A stretch of 17,772 bases of DNA from Candidatus Bipolaricaulota bacterium (lineage in GTDB: Bacteria; Bipolaricaulota; Bipolaricaulia; Bipolaricaulales; Bipolaricaulaceae): positions 1 to 17,772 of the forward strand of contig JAGGRX010000067.1 in the NCBI GenBank assembly GCA_021159405.1, written 5' to 3'. Positions within the stretch are counted from its first letter, which is position 1, and the number at the start of each line of letters is the position of its first letter. The translations under genes were made by a program, and so were the position numbers. This document shows, piece after piece, positions 1 to 5,639 of the stretch. A model generated the notes under the pieces. The model searched no databases. It was not told the origin of the DNA and worked only from the letters and a program-made list of their open reading frames with translations.

Positions 1-22
1 ACGTCCTTCCCCGTCAAGGCAT

Positions 23-52
23 TTGAGTTTCGTCTTCAAGACAGTCTATAAT
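23..52 (+). promoter_or_regulatory. Promoter of the por operon
   Basis: A -35 TTGAGT at 23-28 and a perfect -10 TATAAT at 47-52 are separated by 18 bases. Transcription would start near base 59, giving a leader of about 20 bases that carries the strong Shine-Dalgarno AAGGAGGGTG (68-77) just ahead of the porC ATG at 80. This fixes the porC start and excludes in-frame upstream starts, which would lie inside the promoter. The spacer contains an 11-base inverted repeat, listed separately. Confidence 0.75.
32..42. repeat. Short inverted repeat in the por promoter spacer
   Basis: GTCTT-C-AAGAC is a perfect inverted repeat with 5-base arms and one central base, lying between the -35 and -10 boxes. 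A repressor bound there would block RNA polymerase, so it is a candidate operator. I do not recognise it as the site of a known regulator, and a repeat this short can occur by chance. Confidence 0.3.
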
Positions 53-79
53 GTTTGGATTCTTTGCAAGGAGGGTGAC

Positions 80-646
80 ATGAAGGAGATCCGCTGGCAT
101 GGGCGTGGAGGCCAGGGGGCGAAGACCGTCTCCCAAATCCTCGCCCAAATTAACCTCCGTGAGGGAAAGCACGTTCAGTCCTTCCCGGAATACGGGCCGG
201 AGAGGTCCGGGGCCCCGATCCGCGCCTACAACCGCATCTCAGACGAGGAAATCCTCATCCACTCAGGGGTCTACCACCCGGATATCTCAGTGGTCGTGGA
301 CGAATCGCTGCTTGAGTCGGAGAACCCCACCGAGGGCCTCAAACCTGACGGGACGTTGGTCGTAAACACCAAACGCTCCCCGGACGAAGTTCGCAGGCTC
401 ACCGGCTTTTCCGGGGAGATCGTCTGCCTGGACGCGGACAAGATCGCCCAGGAAGCCGGCACCGGCTTCCCCAACGTCCCCATGTTGGGAGCGGTGGTGG
501 CAGTACTGGGGAGCGACCCCAAACTGGCGGAGGAGGAGCTCAGGGAAACCCTGTCCCATAGGCTTCCCCCCGAGGTAGTGGAGAAGAACCTTCAGGCCTT
601 CCGGGCAGGGCATGCGGCGGCGAAAGGAGCGAGGCAAAATGCCTGA
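80..646 (+). CDS. porC: Pyruvate/2-oxoacid:ferredoxin oxidoreductase, gamma subunit
   Basis: This is the gamma subunit of the four-subunit cytoplasmic enzyme that interconverts pyruvate plus CoA with acetyl-CoA and CO2, using ferredoxin. The 188 residues open with the family signature WHGRGGQGAKT (residues 6-16), followed by FPEYGPERSGAP, as in PorC/KorC gamma proteins. The ATG at 80 is chosen because it follows an ideal Shine-Dalgarno at 68-77 and lies downstream of the operon promoter. It is the first gene of a gamma-delta-alpha-beta operon, and its last 8 bases overlap porD. Pyruvate as the substrate is inferred from the subunit layout; another 2-oxoacid cannot be excluded. Confidence 0.93.
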   Translation: MKEIRWHGRGGQGAKTVSQILAQINLREGKHVQSFPEYGPERSGAPIRAYNRISDEEILIHSGVYHPDISVVVDESLLESENPTEGLKPDGTLVVNTKRSPDEVRRLTGFSGEIVCLDADKIAQEAGTGFPNVPMLGAVVAVLGSDPKLAEEELRETLSHRLPPEVVEKNLQAFRAGHAAAKGARQNA

Positions 647-929
647 GCTTAAGACCTGGAAGGAGCTTCCCATCGGCGGGGTCATCCCGGGAGGGGCGAC
701 CCCGGAGCTAAACAAAACCGGCTCATGGCGTTCCCAGCGCCCTATCTGGAACGCGGAAAAGTGCATCCATTGCCTTCAGTGCTGGCTGCATTGTCCTGAT
801 GACTCCATTCTGATCAAGGAGGGCAAGGTCACTGGGATCGACTACGAGTATTGCAAGGGCTGCGGGGTATGCGCTCGCGTATGTCCGGTGAACGCCATCG
901 AGATGGTCCCGGAAAGGGGGGAGGGATGA
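639..929 (+). CDS. porD: Pyruvate ferredoxin oxidoreductase, delta (ferredoxin-like) subunit
   Basis: This 96-residue protein is the electron-transfer subunit of the Por complex and carries two 4Fe-4S clusters. Two ferredoxin motifs are visible: CIHCLQCWLHCP (Cys 42, 45, 48, 52) and CKGCGVCARVCP (Cys 72, 75, 78, 82), each ending in the usual Cys-Pro. The first 40 residues are the N-terminal extension typical of PorD. The start at 639 (MPELKTW) follows AAAGGAG near 624-630 and overlaps the end of porC by 8 bases; a longer in-frame start at 612 lacks a suitable ribosome site. The stop overlaps the porA start in an ATGA junction (926-929), indicating translational coupling. Confidence 0.93.
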   Translation: MPELKTWKELPIGGVIPGGATPELNKTGSWRSQRPIWNAEKCIHCLQCWLHCPDDSILIKEGKVTGIDYEYCKGCGVCARVCPVNAIEMVPERGEG

Positions 930-2086
930 AGAAGACGATGACCGGCCACAAGGCGGTGGCCGAAGCGATGCGGCAGATCGAGCCGGACGTGGTGGCGGTT
1001 TACCCCATCACCCCCCAGTCGGAGATCGCCGAGTACTACGCCCAGTACGTGGCTGATGGGATCGTGCACACGGAGCTTGTGCCGGTGGAGTCCGAGCACT
1101 CGGCCATGTCCGCCTGCGTGGGGGCGGCGGCGGCCGGGGCGCGGGTGATGACCGCCACCGCCTCTCAGGGGCTGGCGCTGATGATCGAGATCGTGTACAT
1201 CGCAGCCTCGATGAGGCTGCCCATTGTGATGGCGTTGGCCAACCGGGCCCTGTCCGGCCCCATCAACATCCACTGCGACCACTCGGACGCGTACCTGGCC
1301 CGGGATGCCGGGGTGGTGCACATCTTCGCCGAGTCCGCCCAAGAGGCCTACGACTGGATGATCATGGCCCAGAGGATCGCCGAACACGAAAACGTGCGCC
1401 TGCCGGTGGTGGTGAACCTGGACGGGTTCACCCTCACCCACTCGGTGCAGGTGGTGGAACCGCTCCCAGACGAGGCAGTGAAAAAGTTCGTGGGCGAGTT
1501 CAAACCCGCCTATCCCCTGCTGGACGTGGACAACCCCTCCACCTGGGGGCCGTTCGCCATGCCCGACTATTACTTCGAGCTCAAACGGGCCCAGCAGGCT
1601 GGGATGGAAGCGGTGCCTGAGGTTTACCTCCAAGTCCAGGAGGAATATTCCAAGCTGTCGGGGCGGCCCTACAAGGGGTTCTTCGAGGCTTACCGGCTTG
1701 AGGATGCCGAGAGGGCGATCGTGGTCATGGGCTCCACCGCCGGGACGGCCAAGGTGGTGGTGGACGAGCTGCGGGCCAAGGGGGAGAAGGTGGGGCTCCT
1801 CAAGGTGTGGCTATGGCGCCCCTTCCCCAAGGAGGAGATCGTGAAGGCCTTAAGCCATGTGTCCAAGGTAGCGGTTCTAGACCGGGCGTTCTCCTTTGGG
1901 AACATGGGGGCTTTGTATCTCGACGTGACCTCCGCCTTCGTGCATCAAGACCAAAGGCCACAGTTCGTGAACTACATCTACGGCCTCGGGGGCCGGGACA
2001 CCACCACGGAGCAGCTCGCCCAGGTGTTCGAGGAGCTGAAGACGGCCCAGCCCGGTGAGCTCCGCTACATCGGACTCAGGGAGTGA
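926..2086 (+). CDS. porA: Pyruvate ferredoxin oxidoreductase, alpha subunit
   Basis: The 386-residue alpha subunit forms part of the thiamine-diphosphate active site with PorB. Family features in order are the N-terminal VYPITPQSEIAE, the VESEHSAMSACVGA region, the TATASQGL loop and NIHCDHSDAYLARD, followed by a C-terminal transketolase-like domain (near residues 255-365). Length matches other PorA proteins. The ATG at 926 follows GGGGGGAGGG and shares ATGA with the porD stop. The next gene, porB, begins 10 bases after the stop. The substrate is taken as pyruvate by subunit layout; indolepyruvate-type enzymes have fused subunits and are unlikely. Confidence 0.93.
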   Translation: MKKTMTGHKAVAEAMRQIEPDVVAVYPITPQSEIAEYYAQYVADGIVHTELVPVESEHSAMSACVGAAAAGARVMTATASQGLALMIEIVYIAASMRLPIVMALANRALSGPINIHCDHSDAYLARDAGVVHIFAESAQEAYDWMIMAQRIAEHENVRLPVVVNLDGFTLTHSVQVVEPLPDEAVKKFVGEFKPAYPLLDVDNPSTWGPFAMPDYYFELKRAQQAGMEAVPEVYLQVQEEYSKLSGRPYKGFFEAYRLEDAERAIVVMGSTAGTAKVVVDELRAKGEKVGLLKVWLWRPFPKEEIVKALSHVSKVAVLDRAFSFGNMGALYLDVTSAFVHQDQRPQFVNYIYGLGGRDTTTEQLAQVFEELKTAQPGELRYIGLRE

Positions 2087-2096
2087 GGAGGAAGGG

Positions 2097-3041
2097 ATGC
2101 CAAGCATAAAGGTTCTTGCCCAAAGGGAAGAGGCTCAGGTCCGGTTCACGGCCGGACATTCCCTGTGCGCGGGCTGTGCCGAGCCCATGATCGTGCGCAC
2201 CGTGCTCAACGCCATCGAGGAACCGGTGGTGGTGGCCAACGCCACCGGGTGTCTGGAGGTGGCCACCTCCCGCTACCCCACCTCGGCCTGGAACGTGCCC
2301 TGGATCCATTCGGCGTTTGAGAACGCCGCCGCCACCATCGCCGGAGTAGAGGCCGCCTACAAGGCCTTGAAGCGGATCGGCAAGATCAAAAAGAGGATCC
2401 GGTTCGTGGCGTTTGGCGGAGACGGTGGCACCTACGACATCGGCCTCCAGGCCCTATCCGGGGCCCTTGAGCGGGGCCACGACTTCCTGTACGTGGTCCT
2501 GAACAACGAGGCGTACATGAACACCGGGGTGCAGCGTTCCTCCGCCACCCCCAGGTGCGCCTCGGCCACCACCTCCCCGGCGGGGAAGGCTATCCCAGGC
2601 AAGCCCCAGGAGAGGAAAGACCTCACGGAGATCGTGGTCGCCCACCACGTGCCATATGTGGCCCAGGCCTCCGTCTCTCACCTCATTGACCTTGCGAACA
2701 AGGTGGAGCGGGCCATGCGATATGAAGGCCCGAAGGTCATCAACGTGCTTTCCACCTGCCCGCTTGGCTGGCGTGTCAAGCGTGACTCGACTATCGCGAC
2801 GGCGAAGCTTGCGGTGGATACCTGCTATTGGCCCCTGTACGAGGTGGTGGAGGGGAAGTACAAGGTCAACTACAAGCCCAAGGAGAAGCTGCCCATCGAA
2901 GAGTGGCTTAAGCCCCAGGGGCGGTTCCGGCATCTGTTCAAGTCCGAGGAGGGAAAGAAACTCATCGCCGAGCTACAGGCGGCGGTGGACCGCCACTGGG
3001 AGGAGCTCCTCAGGAAGGAGCGGTGCACCCAAGAGGCGTGA
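2097..3041 (+). CDS. porB: Pyruvate ferredoxin oxidoreductase, beta subunit (TPP-binding)
   Basis: The 314-residue beta subunit binds thiamine diphosphate and one 4Fe-4S cluster. The TPP motif runs from GDGG (residues 108-111) to NN (136-137), followed by EAYMNTGVQRS. Cluster ligands fit Cys24 and Cys27 (CAGC), Cys52 (ATGC) and Cys221 (STCP), as in other PorB proteins. The ATG at 2097 (MPSIKVL) has GAGGAGGAAGGG directly upstream; an earlier in-frame ATG at 2055 lies inside porA and is not preferred. It is the last recognised Por subunit. A strong hairpin begins 8 bases after its stop, and a small membrane-protein frame overlaps its end. Confidence 0.93.
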   Translation: MPSIKVLAQREEAQVRFTAGHSLCAGCAEPMIVRTVLNAIEEPVVVANATGCLEVATSRYPTSAWNVPWIHSAFENAAATIAGVEAAYKALKRIGKIKKRIRFVAFGGDGGTYDIGLQALSGALERGHDFLYVVLNNEAYMNTGVQRSSATPRCASATTSPAGKAIPGKPQERKDLTEIVVAHHVPYVAQASVSHLIDLANKVERAMRYEGPKVINVLSTCPLGWRVKRDSTIATAKLAVDTCYWPLYEVVEGKYKVNYKPKEKLPIEEWLKPQGRFRHLFKSEEGKKLIAELQAAVDRHWEELLRKERCTQEA

Positions 3042-3211
3042 AGGAGAAGCGGCCCAGGTCCTGGTGGTGGGGCCTGGGCCGCGATCTTTTCATTGGCGCT
3101 GCGTTGGGGGCGGCCGTGGGCGCTGGGTTTCAGGATGTTGCGTTCGGCACCTGGGTAGGTGCTGCGGTAGGGGCCTTGCTTCACGTTTACTTCCGCCTCC
3201 GCGTCCGCTAA
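3038..3211 (+). CDS. Small glycine-zipper membrane protein, unknown function
   Basis: I do not recognise this 57-residue frame. It starts basic (KEKRPR), then has WWWGLGRDL, then two hydrophobic glycine-rich segments (about residues 17-30 and 34-52), each containing GAAVGA, and ends basic (FRLRVR). This looks like a two-helix glycine-zipper membrane hairpin. The GTG at 3038 shares GTGA with the porB stop; a GTG at 3023 would give 62 residues. Neither start has a well-spaced Shine-Dalgarno. The frame runs exactly to the convergent DUF362 gene, overlapping it by 4 bases (CTAA). Against it, a terminator-like hairpin lies within its first codons (3049-3082), so most transcripts may stop before it is made. 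Confidence 0.5.
   Translation: MKEKRPRSWWWGLGRDLFIGAALGAAVGAGFQDVAFGTWVGAAVGALLHVYFRLRVR
3049..3089. terminator. Hairpin terminator after porB, possibly bidirectional
   Basis: GCGGCCCAGG (3049-3058) pairs perfectly with CCTGGGCCGC (3073-3082). The stem can extend inward by a U-G and two C-G pairs, leaving an 8-base loop. On the plus strand it is followed by GATCTTTTC, and on the minus strand by TTCTCCTTC, so it could end both the por transcript and the convergent def-fmt-DUF362 transcript. The T-tracts are short and start a few bases from the stem, so efficiency is uncertain. It sits inside the small frame 3038-3211. Confidence 0.55.
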
Positions 3212-4122
3212 GGGCGTTCGAATGCGGCCAGAAGCTCCTCGGAGGGCTGCCAGTGAAGCTGCTTGCGGTAGGTGCGGTGGGGGCGGTAGCGTCGCCGGGC
3301 CTCCTCCAGCGGAGAACCCATTACCTCAACCTTCTTTAAGTCTGCCGTTCCCAGCCCCAGGCGGGCCGCGTGCTGGAGGTAGCCGATCTCCTCGGGGGAA
3401 AAGCCCATGAGGTGGGCGCACGCTGCGTCCACGGCTACGGGGTCGGTCCCGGCCAGGGCCATCCGATGGTCCACTGGATCGCCTTGCGTGGGCCCATCGC
3501 CCTCCATCCCCACGTACCCGTCGATCACCGCAAGGTGCGGCACCAGGCGCCGGGCCAACAGGGCGAGGTTCAGGTTGATCGCAGGGTACCCCTGATGGAT
3601 GGCCATCTTGTCGGGATTCCGGATCGCCCCCACAACCATGTTCTTCAGGGAGGCGGTGATGATCACCGTGTCATGGGTCTTGGGCACGGCCACCGAAACC
3701 CGTACTGACTCCAGGGCGGTCCGGGCGACCCGGACCTCTCGGGGCCGGCCGGCCCGATCGTAAATCGTAAGCGTGGTGTCTTCATCCTGATTGAGATCGA
3801 GGAATTCTAGGTCGAACTTTCTTGCAAGGGCGGTGTAGCCGAAGTTGTGGAACGCGCGCATGGTATCCTCCGCCGAGCCCTCGCCCAGGATCACCCGCCG
3901 TGGCCCGAAGGAGAAGATGAGTTCCAGCACCGCCTCCAGGGCCCCAGGGTGGGTGGCGGAAAGCTTTCGCGTGGCGGAGACGCAATTGGGCTTCACAAGC
4001 ACCTGCTCCCCGTGAAAAAGGGGGAGTAGGTCCTCCTGAGAGGAGAGGAGCCGCAGGGCCTTCTCCACCCCCTCCCGATGGCCTTCCGCCTTCGCTACCA
4101 GGTACACCCGCGCCGTGCCCAT
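3208..4122 (-). CDS. DUF362 domain protein
   Basis: This 304-residue protein belongs to the DUF362 family, whose biochemical role is not settled; members are often found in anaerobes and some are fused to ferredoxin domains. Family-like features are VKPNCV (about residues 43-48), VPKTHDTVIITASLKNM in the middle, IDGYVGMEGDGPTQGDP, and DPVAVDAACAHLMGF. There is no CxxCxxC ferredoxin motif, so this is the stand-alone form. It starts with ATG 12 bases after the fmt stop, preceded by AGAGGG, and is the third gene of a def-fmt-DUF362 operon. The stop overlaps the convergent small membrane-protein frame. A role in formyl-methionine handling would be guesswork. Confidence 0.85.
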   Translation of the reverse strand: MGTARVYLVAKAEGHREGVEKALRLLSSQEDLLPLFHGEQVLVKPNCVSATRKLSATHPGALEAVLELIFSFGPRRVILGEGSAEDTMRAFHNFGYTALARKFDLEFLDLNQDEDTTLTIYDRAGRPREVRVARTALESVRVSVAVPKTHDTVIITASLKNMVVGAIRNPDKMAIHQGYPAINLNLALLARRLVPHLAVIDGYVGMEGDGPTQGDPVDHRMALAGTDPVAVDAACAHLMGFSPEEIGYLQHAARLGLGTADLKKVEVMGSPLEEARRRYRPHRTYRKQLHWQPSEELLAAFERP

Positions 4123-4134
4123 CGACCCTCTAGC

Positions 4135-5067
4135 CTACTGGCCCAGGCGTTCGTTTGGCCTTGGGCGATAGCCGTTGAGGAAATCGAGCCCCGACATGCG
4201 GCGCTTTCCCTCGGGTTGCAGTTCGAGGAGCTCCACCGCCCCCGTGCCACAGATGACGCAAAGTCGCTTTCCTTTTATGGTGATGGTCCCCGGAGGGCCG
4301 GCAGGCCCCCCTTCTAAAACCTTTGTGCGGTGGATTTTTAGGAGGCGTCCGCGGAAGCGGGTGAAGGCCGAAGGCCAGGGGTTCATGCCCCGCACCCAGT
4401 TGTGCACCCGCTCCGCCGGCCAGGACCAGTCTATTTCCCCGTCCTCCTTACGGAGCCGGGGGGCCAAACTCCCCTCCTTCGGCTGCGGCCTTGGGCGGAT
4501 GCGACCCCGTGCATACCCCTCTATCGTCTCCACAAGCAGCCTCCCCCCAAGCTCGGCCAGGCGCCCCTCAAGCTCCCCCCGCGTCTCATCCGGCCCGATC
4601 TCTACCTCCTCCTGCCGCAGGATGGGGCCGGTGTCCATGCCCTCATCCAGGAGGAAGATGGTAACCCCGGTCTTCCGCTCCCCATTGAGGATGGCCCAGG
4701 CCACCGGGGCCGCCCCCCGGTAGTTGGGGAGGAGCGAGGCATGCACGTTGATGCAGCCGAGCCGAGGGATCTGGAGAACCTGCCTTCTCAGGAGTTGGCC
4801 GAAGGCGGCCACCACCAAAAGGTCCAACTTGAGCGAGTGGAGCCGGCTCAAGGGCTCCGGGGCGTTGATGGATGGGGGCTGGAGCACCGGAAGGCCGAGC
4901 TCTTCTGCGGCCGTTTTCACCGGTGGGGGCTTTGGGGAAAGCCCGCGGCCGGCGGGCCGGTCTGGCTGGGTGATCACAAGGAGGATCCGCCCGGCCTCGG
5001 CCAGGGCGCGGAGGACAGGCACGGCGAACTCCCCGGTCCCGGCAAACGCGATCCTTAAGTTCTTCAA
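4135..5067 (-). CDS. fmt: Methionyl-tRNA formyltransferase
   Basis: Fmt transfers the formyl group of 10-formyl-tetrahydrofolate to Met-tRNA(fMet), making the initiator tRNA. The 310 residues show the formyltransferase core: FAGTGEFAVPVL at the N-terminus, catalytic Asn107 and His109 (NVHASLLPNYRGAAP) and Asp145 (DEGMDTGPIL), close to the E. coli positions. The C-terminal tRNA-binding domain follows, with INWxRGxxPWPxA-like sequence (VHNWVRGMNPWPSAF). The start is TTG, giving a TTGA overlap with the def stop at 5064-5067, which implies translational coupling. The def-fmt pair is a classic bacterial arrangement. Confidence 0.96.
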   Translation of the reverse strand: MKNLRIAFAGTGEFAVPVLRALAEAGRILLVITQPDRPAGRGLSPKPPPVKTAAEELGLPVLQPPSINAPEPLSRLHSLKLDLLVVAAFGQLLRRQVLQIPRLGCINVHASLLPNYRGAAPVAWAILNGERKTGVTIFLLDEGMDTGPILRQEEVEIGPDETRGELEGRLAELGGRLLVETIEGYARGRIRPRPQPKEGSLAPRLRKEDGEIDWSWPAERVHNWVRGMNPWPSAFTRFRGRLLKIHRTKVLEGGPAGPPGTITIKGKRLCVICGTGAVELLELQPEGKRRMSGLDFLNGYRPRPNERLGQ

Positions 5068-5579
5068 GTTTCTGAGTGGGCTAGCCTTCTGTTTTCTTCT
5101 TTCCGGGAGCGCAGCTTGCGGTACTCCCGCAACAGCCGGCGCCGCTCCCCGGCTGAGAGGTGGTCCAGATACAGGACCCCATCCAGGTGATCGATCTCGT
5201 GCAGAAGAAGCCGGGCCTCAAGCCCCTCCAGGTGAAGGTCGACCTCCTTCCCATCCTCGGAGAGAGCCCGCACGCGGACCTGTTTCGGTCGTGCCAGGTC
5301 CGCCTCCACCCCGGGGACGGAAAGGCAAGCCTCGCTGTCTAGCTCAAGCTCCTCCGAGCGCCAGATCACCTCGGGGTTGAGGAGGATCCGCTCCTCCTCG
5401 CCCAGCCTGACCAGGATGACCCGGGACAGGAGTCCCACCTGGTTGGCGGCAAGCCCCAATGCCTCCACCTGGGAAAAGGCCTCCCGCAGCTTTTCGGCTG
5501 CCTTGCGGGCGGGGGGGCTTTCGGGCTCAACTTCCTTGGCCCGACGCCGCAATACGCGATCGGGATAAACGCGGATCAT
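5064..5579 (-). CDS. def: Peptide deformylase
   Basis: Def removes the N-formyl group from new proteins using a bound metal ion, usually Fe2+. The 171 residues contain all three family motifs: GLAANQVG (residues 42-49), EACLS (83-87, Cys85 a metal ligand) and HEIDH (127-131, His127 and His131 ligands, Glu128 catalytic). The second motif has Ala where EGCLS is most common, a mild variation. The start is the ATG at 5579 (MIRVYPD), preceded by AAGGAGGG; an upstream in-frame start at 5603 would put the ribosome site inside the coding region. It is the first gene of def-fmt-DUF362 and diverges from recG. Confidence 0.96.
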   Translation of the reverse strand: MIRVYPDRVLRRRAKEVEPESPPARKAAEKLREAFSQVEALGLAANQVGLLSRVILVRLGEEERILLNPEVIWRSEELELDSEACLSVPGVEADLARPKQVRVRALSEDGKEVDLHLEGLEARLLLHEIDHLDGVLYLDHLSAGERRRLLREYRKLRSRKEENRRLAHSET

Positions 5580-5588
5580 CTTCCCTCC

Positions 5589-5616
5589 TTGGCTCCCACG
5601 CAAGAGCGCTTATTAT
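5589..5616 (+). promoter_or_regulatory. Putative recG-gatC promoter
   Basis: TTGGCT (5589-5594) and TATTAT (5611-5616) are separated by 16 bases. The expected transcript start is near 5623, only about 10 bases before the recG ATG at 5633, and no Shine-Dalgarno is visible there. The -10 overlaps a minus-strand TATAAT on the opposite face. The prediction is by eye only. Confidence 0.45.
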
Positions 5617-5639
5617 AGATGGATTTGTCCATATGCCTA
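5612..5639 (-). promoter_or_regulatory. Putative def-fmt-DUF362 promoter
   Basis: Reading the minus strand, a perfect TATAAT lies at 5617-5612, with TAGGCA (4 of 6 consensus bases) at 5639-5634 and a 16-base spacer. The transcript would start near 5605, leaving a leader of about 25 bases that carries AAGGAGGG before the def ATG. The -35 box falls within the first codons of recG. Confidence 0.55.
5619..5632. repeat. Inverted repeat between the def and recG promoters
   Basis: ATGGA-TTTG-TCCAT is an inverted repeat with 5-base arms and a 4-base loop, ending at the base before the recG ATG. It overlaps the predicted recG transcript start, so it could be an operator for both divergent genes or a small hairpin next to the start codon. 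Chance occurrence is possible. Confidence 0.35.

Noticed and set aside
1..51. Open frame from the left edge ending TAA at 49-51, as the tail of an upstream gene
   Set aside because: Only 16 codons are visible and they run through the por promoter; there is nothing to support it as coding.
842..1633. Long minus-strand frame of 263 codons inside porA
   Set aside because: It is antisense to a certain gene, rich in His, Gly and Pro as expected from GC-rich shadow frames, and has no family signature.
2656..3339. 227-codon plus-strand frame over the end of porB
   Set aside because: It is out of frame with porB, Arg/Ser-rich, and runs into the convergent DUF362 gene.
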